Assembly: GCF_905163445.1 (NCBI RefSeq)
Contig: NC_053183.1
Location: 3,162,001-3,226,000 of the forward strand
Direction: 5' to 3'
Length of the DNA stretch: 64,000 nucleotides
DNA from: Pararge aegeria
Lineage: Eukaryota > Arthropoda > Insecta > Lepidoptera > Nymphalidae
The position numbers and the translations under genes are program-made. This document shows, in pieces, positions 24,151 to 37,100 of this stretch. Below the pieces are notes generated by a model, which was not told the DNA's origin, ran no database searches, and saw nothing but the letters and a program-made list of their open reading frames with translations. Each line of letters starts with the position of its first letter. Positions within the stretch are counted from its first letter, which is position 1.

Positions 24151-25550
24151 TAAGCGGTGATAGAAAACTTTTGTCAAATAAAGATTGACGGTCACGCTTA
24201 TCGAAACGATTTCGATCCACCATTTGATGCTGCAGATTAGTTTCCATTGAAAATAGTTTTTGTGATCGAATAAAGTACCTAAATTGTTAAGGGCGCAATG
24301 TGCAAAATCAGGCATGTGTGTACGCCCGAGGTCCGTGTAAAAAATATGGGGTCCTTATTGAACCTATTGTTACTTTGCGATCCTTCCGTAAAAAAAAGTC
24401 CGTAATGTTTTTGTTGTTACCACATTTTACGAGTAGGTTGACTAGTTAGCTATCAAAATTAGACTAAATTTAAGTTTATGACTAAGGAATTAGAAAATAA
24501 CGAATATGTTCTGGTATAAATTGTTTAACAATTTCAGACTTAAGTAATTGTGTATCAAAATGAATTGAAAGACTGTTTTGTATAGTCAATAGTTAGTCTT
24601 TCAATTCATTTTGATACTTAGCGGAGAAGAGAAACAAACAAATTTAATGTTATAACTAAGTGCCTAACTTTTCTTTTATTATTTTATATCATTTTAGATA
24701 AAGTGCCATAATGTAGATTGTACGTTTACTCATTATTATTAAACAGTATAAAAAAAGGAAAATACATACATTTAATTGCGAGATGAAAGCTATTCTTGTC
24801 TTGCTTCTGTGGCTACAGGAAAATGCTTTTACAAAACATAATATTCTGTAATGTAACAAACTTATCATTTACTTAGGGATGCGTTCGGAAATTTTTCTCA
24901 TGTCCACTCAATACTCACGTAGAAAGAATAAATACAAAATAATGTACACTATCTCGTCGGGTTTTAATGCAAAAGGAAAATAGATAAGGCACTCCTTTTT
25001 AGGATGTAGGTATATTTTGTCGGAGTGCGTGCGAGCTTTATTTGTTCCGGCGCAACTTCGCGAGACTTCAACTTATTTACAATAACAAAATGGTATAGTA
25101 ACTTCGCTCGAGTAGGTATCTTCTAACATCAGTTACAATTAACTTATTTATTATAAAAACAAAAAGGTATAGTAACTTCTCTCGAGTAGGTGTCTTCTAA
25201 CATCAGTTACCATTAAATTTGTTTGCACCAAACAATAGTCTGTAAATCTTGAAAAATAAAATGCCCTAATTATTGGAAAATACCAAACAAAATTACTAAT
25301 CAGTATTCGAAAAATAGTAATTCTATCGGCTATCTATGTTTTATCTTTTATTAAGGAGGGAGGGGCTGGAAGGTTTGTATCTTTAAAGGCGCTTATCTCA
25401 GGGAATAAATACCAGTCAAATATGAAAAGTGGAATTTTCGTTGGATAACTCTTTTTAATATCGTATCATCACTCAACGATGCTTAATGTGGAGGAAACCG
25501 TGGGGTTTCAACTAGGTATTAAATATATACTTTCCACGTTTATGACCGAA
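24148..25550. other. Gene-free stretch with a hairpin and a two-copy tandem repeat
   Basis: Contains the 23-bp inverted repeat at 24552-24617 and a ~73-bp direct duplication at about 25072-25218 (AGTAACTTCGCTCGAGTAGG / AGTAACTTCTCTCGAGTAGG). No gene. Confidence 0.5.
24552..24617. repeat. Perfect 23-bp inverted repeat, 20-nt loop
   Basis: GTATCAAAATGAATTGAAAG at 24552 and its exact complement ending at 24617; arms 24552-24574 and 24595-24617. Could be the relic of a small element or a transcribed hairpin. Confidence 0.85.
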
Positions 25551-26020
25551 CTAGCTGTTGCCCGCGACTTCGTCTGCGTTTTATTTTGTTTTTTGATGTG
25601 GCATTAAATTTAGTTGTAGTTCTAAAAAAAATTAAAGTATTCAGTATCGCTAAGCCTTAAATGAGGGGTTTGCTGCTGTCCGCTGAGGAGTTCTGTCCTC
25701 TATCTCCAACCACTGTTTGGGTAAAATTAAACACATATTATAACCTCTATAGAACAAAAATAATTATTTAAATCGGTTATAATTTGTCAGTTATGGTGTA
25801 ACACTTTCATCCTCTCCCAAAGGAGCCGAGATTAATTTCGGGATAAAAAGTATCCTATATTACTTCTAACACTTCCAAGAATATGTGTACAAAGTTTCAT
25901 GAGGATCGGTTTAGTAGTTTTTGCGTGAAAGCGTAACAAACAAACTTACATTGACATTTATAATATTAAGTAGGGATAGGGAAGTAAGGATAGGGATTAG
26001 TAGGGATAGGAATAGGGATT
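25551..26020 (-). mobile_element. Helitron-type element, ~466-bp family
   Basis: A|CTAGCTGTTGCCCGCGACTT at left; CATTTATAATATTAAGTAGGGA near 25976. A run of GGGATAGG/GGGATTAG repeats to 26020 makes the right end uncertain. Confidence 0.6.
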
Positions 26021-26494
26021 ACATATTCAACGAAGTTTATTATTTTAACAACCTCCTAAGATGAATAGTTGTTTTAAAGGTGATTAGATATCTTTAGAAA
26101 CTGTTATGTAGTTACTTAGTACCTAGTTCAACGTTATATTACATAGGCATTAAAACGTTTAACGTAAAAACAAGCTATACTTGCACCTAACAAAAAAATC
26201 CTAACTGAATGGACCCTCCATTTTTTTTAAAAAAGAATAACTCATGCAGCCATAATTAAGATTGAGTTTGATTCTAGATTGCATCTGAACTAGATAAACG
26301 TTAATTGATCTATTGCCAGCCCTAGGCACCGCAGCAATTCGCCGCACCAGACAATTGGCCGTTAATTGCGATTGTTTTAAAAGTGGAGCGGCGGCCATGT
26401 TTAGACAACATGACACATGCGATCCGATACACCAGTATAATCAAACCGCCCAATACGATGTTTGATTATATTGACTTTAATATTAATAAGAATG

Positions 26495-26735
26495 CATAGC
26501 TCGCGAAGCTGAAGTGGAAATGAGTGAGGTACATAGGTAGGTGGAATGGCGCCCGCCCACCGGTAAACGCAGCGTTCGTAGACCCACGATGAGGTGCACG
26601 GATAACACCGGAGTTGCAGGGAACCACTGGACCCAAGCGGCACAAGACCGTGATATTTGGAACTCCCTACAAAAGACCTAAATCCAGCAATGGACGTTAG
26701 TTGACATTGTGAAGAAATGAATGATGTTGCGGTTA
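26495..26735 (+). pseudogene. Decayed RTE-like retrotransposon C-terminus
   Basis: Nucleotide-similar to 17805-18055 (GCGAAGCTGAAGTGGAAATG, TTGGAACTCCCTACAAAAGA, AATGGACGTTAG) with indels and stops; ends in GAATGATG. Confidence 0.65.
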
Positions 26736-26739
26736 AATT

Positions 26740-26960
26740 TACTCCGTCACTTCGCGTTGTTGCGATAAGTCTGGCCAAGAAATTCGTCCGATCTCGATTC
26801 GCGCGAAGGCGAATAAATTTCGCGATGCGGGCGGTAAATTGCAGACATCAAAGGATTTGGTCGCGATAAAGTTCCTGCGGTTGGCTAAACTTCGCGCGCT
26901 CTTTGTTTACAGCGAGACGTCGGGAGTTGTGACCGATTTCCAAGTTTTTCAACGCACAGT
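26740..26960. other. CpG-rich island in the gene-free region
   Basis: Frequent CG dinucleotides (GTCACTTCGCGTTGTTGCGA, CTAAACTTCGCGCGCTC, GCGAGACGTCGGGAG) in otherwise AT-rich DNA. Open on the plus strand from 26839 for 98 codons but with no splice-site support. It may be a promoter or unannotated first exon. Confidence 0.3.
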
Positions 26961-27139
26961 AAGCTTTAGGTGGCCAACACTATTCGCCGTAGGACAAACA
27001 CGAAGTTTCAAGAATCTACGCATTATGATAGGGCCGCAACATGATGGGAAAAATGATCGGAAAAGACTAAATATACGCATGAAGTTTCCTGAAGTATTTC
27101 TGAATAACTATATTTTCTTAAATGATACACAATAAAACG

Positions 27140-30123
27140 TGAATATCGCTGCGAAAGGAGGAAAACCTTATACTGAGCAATCATGAATATATAAAAGCTT
27201 AAAAATTCCGTATGATTTTTGAACTATTTAGCAGTTATAAATAGACAAAAAGAACAAACAGAAAGGTTAGCAAAGACAAAATAAATAAGAAAATTAAGCT
27301 CGATGTAATGGATCCGCAAATTCCTAAAAGTAGATTCAGAATTAGATAAGTGATATAAATGGATCTATGTATTGGATACATTTTGATCTCGAAAGCAGAA
27401 TCATAAGCAGATAAAGAGATTAAAAGAAAACAATAATAAATATAATAATAATAATAAACAATAATAAATAATAATAATATCTGCCCAGAATACGAACTGT
27501 GTCGACCACTTCACGATCGAGAATTTCCATCAGATAATACCTGTGCAGCCAGTCGTATGAATAAAAAATGCATTACCATCTCTTAAACAACTCGATATGA
27601 ATCCCAAAACGCAACTTTCCCCCGAAAAGAGTTATAACACCCAAAATAGCCCTAAAAGGATAAAATAATGTGACACCACGATCAATATTCAAAATGTCCC
27701 ACCACGGTCCCGACAACAGAAATCGTGTAGAGATGCAGAGAATACTAATTCCACGTATTTGTATTCACCTAGGTGGGGTTAGACGAACGTCGTGCAAACT
27801 ATGCCTAGTATTGCCAGTCATTCCTAATTTTACGGGACATCCTGACTTTCGGACTTATCACAATCTTCCGAATGGATAAAAAAAAAAGCGTACATTACAC
27901 TCAATTTACTTATGGCTATGACTGTAGCTAAGTCATTTTTTTAATTTTTCAGGAGATAAATAAAACATCTTGTGCTCTTCCTTTTTTTTCTCGATGCCGT
28001 TTAAAATTATTAATATTTAGGCTAGGGTTACTAAGAAGGTCTCCAATTCATGTATAAAATATGATCACGAAATGTTGTATTTACATTAGTCCCCAATTCA
28101 GAGAAACCTTTGGTGCAGGATCCTGATTCGCTACGACTTTCATATCGTATAAAACATGTCGCAACAACCTCACGTTAATCCAGAAAGATGTTGTATGTTT
28201 TGTCTAAAATATTGCAATATCCGCGAATAATATCCTAAGAGCCTGAAAACGGAGTTTCACTAAAAAATATAAGCTATAATTCTTTTTTTTTAATCTGCCG
28301 GAAGTTCTCATTTGAAAACGACAGATTGAAAATTTTATACAATCCTAACTTATCAGGCAGTTAGATTATTACGAAATTTTCGTAGTATTTTTTTTAATGT
28401 TAATTAAATCCCGATTTTTCAGCAGACACAACTGGCAACACTAGCCCCTCCGCATACGTGTATTACTGTTGTCGTTATCTTGAAAATCTAGTACTTTCAA
28501 TGTCCTTGCTCGTACATTATAAATTTATAATATGACCCTTTGGAAGTTGCGGTGCATGCTGATTGTTAGGACATAAATATAGCCTGAGCTGGTAATTGTT
28601 ATACTGTTTACTTCTGGGTGGTACCTAGTACCTACCTTCTTACTGGTATCTTTATTTTGCTTTAATTAGAACTTCTAAGATGATTAAGTAGCAGTCTATG
28701 GATTCCGGGAATTTATTTTTAATCTAAACTCTTGTGTCGTACCTAAATTACACCTGACATTGGTTAATCTGTGTTAAGCCAGAAGGAAAAAAAGTACCTA
28801 CCTATCTACACTATTTATTGTTATTAGTTATTTTTTCTGTTTAGTTTTGACCTATGGGTTTTAAAAATAACAGTGTGTTTTTGAAACCCATACATAGGTT
28901 TTGTAAACATTCAGTCATTTATTTTTTTTAGCCGTTATTTTTTCCGTTTATTTTTTAACCATGCGATTTAAATATTACAGAGTATTTATATTAATTTCAG
29001 GTTTTGGCGCCATAGAAAAAAACTCTCTAACTATATTCATAATTTCTCTTTTGAATTGTCAAATACGTAGATAGGCATGATCTCAAACCGGGTGGTCTAG
29101 ATTCATACCACCAGTTACGGAAGTACTGTGAACAAGTGATACCTATGTTAGCAGAATGATTATAAGTTATAAGTATAATCATGAAGATGATGAGTCGTAC
29201 TACTGTATAACGGTGTGTTAAATATTTAAATCCCGCCAACCCTTTGACTAAGGTTTAAGATTGGTTAACCACGCGTTAATTTTTTTTCAATCCGATGTTA
29301 ACGGTTTCCAGGTGTTTTTTTAAAAAATCCCGTTATTACGTCCAGACTACAGATCGCTAATTAACTAGGCACCTAGGTGTGTGCTCAACAGGATCGTCGC
29401 AGCGGTTTAAGGGAAAATAGATAACAAACAGACAAACGCCCTTAGTTTTAGCAAGTTTTTACCTGCTTACCTAGGTCCTTAGATATTTAACTATTACAAA
29501 TTGATTCTTTGCTACCTGCAAGATATGCAAGGTATGTAGGTAAGGCATAGGTAGCAGAAAGTAGGTATAATATGTGTTATGAAGAAAATAGTAAGTTATC
29601 CACTTTTGCACCCTTCTTTCCAGTTATAGATAGATAGGTTATATAATACCTCGTTAACTTATATAGCTGTAATCTATCTAGGTAAGTTACCCAGTCGAAT
29701 GTTTTAATTTATCAACGTTTTTTTATTTAGGTAACAATCGTTTACTTAATTATCTAAAAACTCTTAAATAGAAGCATTATTTTCATAACTCAATCATGGA
29801 ATTGCCAATCCATGCAAAGCCATCCGCTATTACGATATGAATCTGAGATTACAATTAAAACACGACAAACAAGTCACAATTAAATATATTAAAGTGAAAA
29901 AAAGCGATGCCACTTCACTCCAGTTTTTAAAACGACGAGTTACACAAGTTCTATATAACTGTGAGAACCAAGTTAAACCGGCTAAATTGAGAAGCCGGCG
30001 GAAAGGCGCAAAGCTTCGTACGCTGAGGTGCCAACCTCGCGCGGCCGTGTAATACCTGCGGCCGCGCTTTCATAAGCTCGAACCACTCTTCAAAATTATA
30101 TACAAACGTAATCTAGCACTTAC
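27140..30123. other. Gene-free AT-rich stretch, probable start of first intron
   Basis: Directly downstream of the minus-strand signal-peptide exon. Holds an AATAATA-type simple repeat at 27430-27478 and scattered AT runs. I see no exon and no recognised repeat. Confidence 0.5.
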
Positions 30124-30220
30124 CATCCACTCCATGGATTGTGGCGGCCAAAGTGGAAAACAGCAGGACGATGGAGAGCAAGTTAATCCCATAATCCGGT
30201 ATAAAGTTTCTCGACCACAT
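30124..30220 (-). CDS. First coding exon of an unidentified secreted or membrane protein (signal peptide)
   Basis: The minus strand reads ATG at 30220 followed by 32 codons, then a strong donor (GGATG|GTAAGT). The peptide begins MWSRNFIPDYGINLL and continues with a hydrophobic run (LLSIVLLFSTLAAT) before HGVD. This is the layout of a cleavable signal peptide: short N-region, hydrophobic core, small residues at the end. The exon ends in phase 1. The following exons must lie at lower coordinates. I found none that I could assign firmly in 1-30 kb, so the first intron is probably very long and may run out of the window. A start exon holding only the signal peptide is usual for insect adhesion, receptor and other secreted proteins, but the family cannot be told from this exon. 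The gene is divergent to the CCDC151-like gene, with 842 bp between the start codons. Confidence 0.65.
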
Positions 30221-31062
30221 CTTGTAGCACAACATTCACACATGGATCACACACATTTGTTTTACTCCTTCTATGTCGTTTAAACACACAATTGTAAACA
30301 CTTCACGGAACTAAATGTAAGAACTGACACTTCATTTTGTTTTTGAACTGTTGTTACGTCGAATAAACATGTGTATGGGTCATTTTAGCGGTAAAACACG
30401 TTCAAATTAATCGTTAAGCCCGGTAGAAACACGCGCAGCCGCGTCCTGCTCGCATCTGACGGCTTTGTTCGTAAATACACAGCGTACGGTAAATCAAAAT
30501 GGCGGCCGGTACTGTGGTGTGCGTAAGCGCAGCCTTTAACAATAGATATTTTGGCATCCGGGCCAGAACAGTGACTGTACTCATTAGATTTTATTACGAT
30601 GTATGTAAATATTGCTGATTTATTTCATAAATTTGTACGGTTTTCTTTAAAAAACCGTGAGAACGCATTCACGCACACATGCAGAGATACGCGAAGGAAT
30701 GTTGATTCAATGGAGAAATCAAGCAATTCAACACCACTCGGCGCTGGCAACCAATCGAGAGCTTTTGAGCTTAGTAGTTATGCGTCCACAGCACAGATGG
30801 CGCTATAAACTATAATGCGAAATTATAGGGGTGGTTTCGAAGGGGAAATATTGTTATCTAGTCCGTTGAACTTTTAAACAATAATAATTTTGAACTTGTA
30901 ACGTATCTAACAGGGATACATTACCTCATTTAGAATATGGCATATCACTAGGGGCACATACAAAACGGTTACATCTGTTTGATCAATAATCACGTTGCTA
31001 CATCTCGTGTTTATGTTTTAAGATTAAGAACGTCTCCATTAGCGTACTAAAAATTAACAAAA
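30221..31062. promoter_or_regulatory. Divergent promoter interval with CpG-dense core
   Basis: The interval separates the start codons of the minus-strand signal-peptide exon (30220) and the plus-strand CCDC151-like gene (31063). Positions 30415-30545 are clearly richer in CG dinucleotides than the surroundings and contain AAAATGGCGGCCGG (about 30496-30509), which resembles YY1/Pho-type GCCAT promoter motifs. I saw no convincing TATA box for either gene and no clear RFX X-box. That it serves both genes is inferred from geometry only. Confidence 0.4.
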
Positions 31063-31168
31063 ATGGCAATGTGTTTTGAGAAACATCCTTTTGAAATTGA
31101 ATCAGAAGATCGGCTTACGACTATAAATTCAAAAATATTTGAGATTAAAAAGAAAATACAGTTATCAG
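31063..31168 (+). CDS. CCDC151: CCDC151-like exon 1
   Basis: Encodes residues 1-35, starting MAMCFEKHPFEIESEDRL. It ends TCA G|GTTTGT in phase 1; the split codon joins exon 2 as GAG, which restores the family motif IQLSEGQRK. Confidence 0.78.
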
Positions 31169-34100
31169 GTTTGTAAGTTTTGCCCTTCTATTTATCTATT
31201 GTTTGTCTTTATCTAGGCCGCCAAACATTTTCTGCGAGATTTCCAGGGGAAGGCAGCTGCACTGAGGGGAGGCCCCATGTACAATACACAACATAATAAA
31301 ACATAACTATGTACAAATCGCAATATTCCTAAAACTATACATCTATACAAATAAACGACTGACGAATCAAACCATCCTGGGTTTGATTATGAGTCAGTTA
31401 CTACTAGACCAAAACAGCAAACTAATAAAGCTAACGCTCCTCGGTAACTTTATTAGTTAGTAGTTTGAAAAGTAGCTGGCTGTATACTGTTCAGATGTCT
31501 AAAGTGGTACCTTCCAAAGAACTTCTTGTGATAGAACTAGCTGTGCCCTGCGGTTTCACCCGCATCAACCACGTATCGCAGCGTAGTTCGCCCAGCGGTT
31601 TAGTACTGTATCTTCAATAATACTTAATAGTATCTTCAAAAATAAGGAACCTTTCCAGTAAAATATATTAAAAATTGGTTAAGAAATGACGGAGTTATGA
31701 AGTGAAATCGACAAAAACTTACATCAAAACGAACCCTACTGTTTTTCGGGATGATTTATATTTTATTTTCATCTGGAGTATCAGCTCAGCAAATTACACT
31801 AAAGCAAATTTTTTTCGGGATAAAAAGTATATTTTATTTGAATTCGGGGTATCAGCTACAAATTGTACAAAAACACGTTCAGTAGTTTTCGCACAAACCA
31901 ACAGACATACAGACAAACAGATACACAGAGAGACAAACAATAATTTAAAAATTGCATTTTTTTCCTTCTATTACTTATTTCTAACGTCTCCCAGTAATTT
32001 TTTTGCAAAAATCTTTACACAGCTAGTCTACGATTTAATTATATGCACCTATCTACAGATAGAAGATATATAGAATTTACCTAAACACACCTATTTGGAG
32101 AGGCTCTCCAGATAGGTGTTTTATCCCACATAGGTGTGTGTTTGGCCATCGATAATTGATGATGGCATATGTCTCCAATATTTTTCAACGCCCTGAAATT
32201 TGAACTAGCAATTTCACTTCTGGGTGGTCACTTAAGTTTGCAAACTATTGTATTCAACCATTCATTCAAAATACAAACGCCTGAGATAGAAAGCTTCTTG
32301 TTTTTGAACTTGTTTAAGAATATGAAAGAAAGAAAACAAAGATTATTAATAAAATCAAGCAATAATGAAGCCAAAGCTTATTAACTCATTGTTTAAGAGG
32401 GTCAAAGAAAATCACACTACGAAGAGAATGAAGCCGAGAAGAAACAGAACAGCGATCTCATTGATACCCTCAAGAAGGAAATCCGTCTGAGACTCTATGA
32501 ACTTGCGCAAGCAAAGGAAATCGTGGCAGACGAGGAAGCCCAGGTTAAGAAGTATTTAAACGACGTGTGTTATATTGGTAACAAAAGTGCTGACCAGGTA
32601 TGTTATCTGTCTAGTATTACTGACAATTACGTCTGTTTCGCCAATTAATATCTTTATCGGATGGAAGAAGGCGTTACTTTGCGACCATGATAATGAAAAA
32701 TCAAGCTTAATTTGCTATACTCCGCGAAAAACAGGAAAATCTGTATGGTGTAATTTATAATTTCTTCAATCCTTATACTCCACACCAAACAGATCTTCGG
32801 CAATCCTCAGGAGATGTTGACTTTACAATGAATAATTGTTAAGTCTACTCTTAATATATCAAATTAATTCACTCTTATAGCAAATTAAAATTGATTTTAA
32901 TGGAAACGCAAATGTTTCGCCGTCCGTTGACGCGTTAGATCTCCCGTTCCTCGCAGTCTTTCGGCGCTAAATGCACTGCTGACGGAGTCACCTCACTGTG
33001 ACATAGTTGCGGATCCTTGGAACACCGTTGGTAACCATTGCCTACAGTATTGTGAGAAATATAATAACACCATGTTTTTGGCTTAACTTAATTAGTTCAA
33101 TTGTTATATAATTTATATTTTTGTTTTATTTTGCTTTTTCTGTTCTCGTTTCAATCTGCGTAATTAAATCTACTGTGTATTTAATTAGTGTAATTGGTGT
33201 TAACCGTAGTACGGAATTGAATTAAAATAAATAAAATAAAATATGTAAATAAAAAAATTGTGGCACAAAATAGAATTGATTATGTTTTATGAAACAAAAA
33301 CGACTTCGCCCGCGTCCTCTTCGGATTTTTTTTAAATCCAGGATGTCCCATTTCCATTCCAGATCGGTTATTATATACGCAAGTATATTAATGTAACGGA
33401 CAAAGAAAACTCCCACCAGAACAGACTAGAGAAAATTCACAAATTATATCCCCCTGGCGAGCTAGAATCCAGGTCCTCCCACATAAAGACCACACACAAA
33501 CCACTAAATTAATAAATTAATGGAGATTTTGTATTACAGTTAATACACAATTTAGACTTGAAAGTGATTGAACAGAGGAAGATACTAGACTTACTGAAGT
33601 ATGAAAAAGGTAGTAAGAAGAAAAAGTTGCGTGAACTAGAAACGGAGTACGAGAAACTTCTAATCGAAAGTACTAAAAGCGATTTGGTTAAGTCTAAGAT
33701 AACAACCAGGGCTAGAAAGGTTTGTTTTCTATTTATTTTGTGCATTATTTTGTCATGAGAAAAAAATCTGCATCAATGATGAGCAGGATGCGCTGAAGCT
33801 CCAACAGTAGTTTGTAAATATGAAGCAATAAATGGGAAAATCCCTTTATAGAGCTCTGGGTCACATTCATACACTAAGTGTTCAAGAGGGGACTTACCTT
33901 ACCTTACTTAGTTTTGGCTCTTCTTAGACCAGGGCACGTTTGGAACCCTCGTCGCTTTAGGTTTAAGTTGGCGAACGAATTTATCACCATCCCCTTACAA
34001 TTATGTAAACATATATGTATGAACGCTTCATAAGTGCCTGTGATAGGCCTACATGAATAAAAAAAATTTTAATTTGAATTATTGATATGTTTGGCCAATT

Positions 34101-37100
34101 TTAATTAATAAAATAGTTAATAAGATAATTGTTACAAGCTATAGAATTTTACCCGAAATAAACGTTATTATTAATGTTATTAATAAGCATGCACCGTTCT
34201 TTGGCAGGATAGTAGGGCCAGTAAACAGGGTCATCCATATTTAATTGGAAATCAAAAATGTCCTTCCCAGTTTCGGCTAAGATACCAAATTTGTATTTTC
34301 AGTTTTTTTTCAGTATTTTCTGCCACGTTCGACTTGAACGTATTAAAAGTATGATTTAGTATTCCATATATTTATTGAATTGGGTTAATCTAGTACTTTT
34401 GCTTTCAATATTTTCAGAATGTATCACACCTAGAAAATGAAATTCACAAAGTTCTCATTCAGTGGACTGAAGCAGAACTAGTCAAGAAAAAGTATTTTTC
34501 TATCAGGTAACTATGAAAGGTAAACGACGAAGATTAATGATATGCTGTCTTCTATACTTATAATAAAACTGTAACTGGAAGATTTCTGTACATTTAATAT
34601 ATTTAAATTTAAATTTTTATCAATTTTACTTGATACCTCCGTTAAATTTGAATCGATTTTGATAATTCTTTTTTATTAATTTGAAAGTGTATTCTATCAA
34701 GCATGTGTTGTAATTTTAATGAAGATCTGATAAATATTGTCGGAGATAAAGGACATAAATCTTCACAGATAACAGCAAGTCGCAAGGCATTTGGGACAAC
34801 GATCGAATGCATGCGTACCATCTTACTTATATTATAAATGCGAAAGATTGTGAGTATGGATGTATGTATGTATGGATCGATGGACATGTTTAAAGTAATC
34901 ATTAATATTTAAAAAAAAAGTCCTGGAGGCTAAATGTCTGACTATTGAGGCACAATAACCGCTTTTTGTTATAATTCGTCAATCACGGGTACAATCTTAA
35001 GATGGTGACGTTCCTATCAAATCTTATCCAAATAAATAGTTTTATAGTTAAAAATGATTATGTACCTGCAAATTCCTCTTTAAATTATTCAAATTGGACC
35101 TATCGTTTAGACGTTACGACGGGTATAGAAATGCTAAATAATGTTTTAATTATATTTGATGCAGACGAAGTTGCGCGGGTCAGCTAGTTATAAATAAAAC
35201 AATTTGAAAATATTGATTAACTTATATCTTCAGGCAAGCTCTCATCGAAGACTCAGTAAAATTTGAAAGTTCACTCTGCCGTATTGAGGAGCTATTGAAA
35301 AAACAAAAGGAAGAAATTCAAAAACTAGAGGTAAATTCATATCTTTTCAAGAGCAAATTTAAGATTTAAGCATAAAAGTTTGAAAAGTTGTCAGGCCGGG
35401 TTTCATGTTTGTTTAAAATTTTTAAAAATAAAGGTGCGTTTAAAGACAGCTAATATCCAATAAAAAAATTAGCTAATAAGTATTACCAGATTAACGCTAT
35501 TGAATCTGCCTCAGGTAGTACGTGAAGAGGCAGCCGAAATGCGCATACGTGCAACAGCGGCCACTTCCGCGGAGGCTGCCAGGGCTCACGACGCTGAGCA
35601 CGGGAGGGCGGCTGAAAGAGCCTACTTCGCGCAACGCTTCGATGAACGGAAGCGTGAATTGGAGAAACTGGAGAAGAGAATATTTCCGCCACCAGGTGAA
35701 TACATTTTCAGTTACTATGAAAATTTTAATAATCCAACGCTAAATGTCTTACCGGAACGCCGAACTTCTTTGTGGCCAAGGTATTAACCAGCCACAGCCG
35801 AAGCTAAACGGTTATAATGATAGGCATTTTAAGCTGTTTAACTAATAAATAATAACAATTATACTAAATATATTAGGACAATACACATACGCCATCTAGC
35901 TCCAAAGTAAGCGTAGCTTGTGTTATGGGTACTAAGATGACTGATGAATATTTTGATGAATAATATACAAAAATACATAGAGTATAACATATGAACACCC
36001 AGGCACTGAAAAACATTCACGCTCATCACACATTTTCCAGTAGTGGGAATCGAATCCACGGCCTTGGGCTCAGAAAGCAAGGTCGCTGCAAACTGCGCCG
36101 ATGGGCTTTCCATAAATGGGTCCTAGTTGCCAAAATAAACAAATTATTACCATTATTACTTACTTCCTTCTTGCAGTCAGAGCTGTTCGACAAGAATCAG
36201 CGAGATCAACTGAAGGAGAGACGGTCGCTGAAGATCAATCAGCTGCCGTTCAGATGGAAGATATCTTCCAAAGATTGATGAAACTAACCGGTAAACGACA
36301 TTATATGTAATAGTTTACAACACATTGTATATCCTACTTCTCTGAATCAGGCATTCTCTCTTCTTAGTGTCAGAAATGGTCGAAGTCAACGCAAACCTTT
36401 CTGGCGCAGAATAAAAACCACTCTTCTTTTTAAAGTGCTTCTCGAAAAGGCGGTTAGACACTGCATACCATTTCGCAGTTGCCAGTAATTATTTTCCCTC
36501 TAATGTTCTAAAAGTTTACTTTAACTGAGAAAATGGAAAAAAATTGTGAGCTAGCGACATTCCGCGGGTTTAAAGTGCGCGGGGCGTTTTGACTGTTTTT
36601 GGACACAATGCACAGCATGCAATAATGGCTAAATGAGGATTCTGTACCTGTGTCCTTAATACTGTGATTCCTGGATTTTCGTTTATTTATTTTTTGAAAA
36701 AAGAGTATTTTAGGATATAAGGTTAAGACTTCATTTCATTCGTTAAGGCCTCCGTAATGTAGACAGGTATACTTTTCGGACTAATGTTCGTAAAAATATC
36801 ACTATCTTTAACAGTGTAGAAGAACATAGTGAAGAAACCTGCATGCCTCAGAGTTCTTCATAATATTATACAAGGCGTGTATAGTCTAACAATCTGGTAA
36901 TGGCCACCTTGGCGGACTAATACATAAACCCTTGTCATTTTGAGATAAGACCCATGCCTTGTAGTGGGCGGACAATGGGTTGATATGATGATAATACAGT
37001 TGACTATATTTCCAGGAGTAACAGATCCCGAAGAAGTATTCGACAGATTTAGATCCCAAAGGGAGACGTCCAAGCGGTTGAATTATTTACAACAGACGAC

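Noticed and set aside
23794..24247. Long Val-rich (+) and Leu-rich (-) reading frames
   Set aside because: They are translations of the GTA microsatellite in different frames, with no non-repetitive coding part.
26401..26778. 125-residue minus-strand frame
   Set aside because: Antisense to the decayed RTE-like fragment; no splice or homology support.
27670..27879. 69-residue plus-strand frame with GC-mixed composition
   Set aside because: No splice sites, no recognised motif, stands alone in the gene-free region.
30560..31062. Search for an RFX X-box upstream of the CCDC151-like gene
   Set aside because: GTCTCCATTAGCGTAC and GTTGCTACATCTCG only partly fit the consensus, so no site is called.
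33509..33745. 78-residue minus-strand frame
   Set aside because: Antisense shadow of CCDC151-like exon 3.
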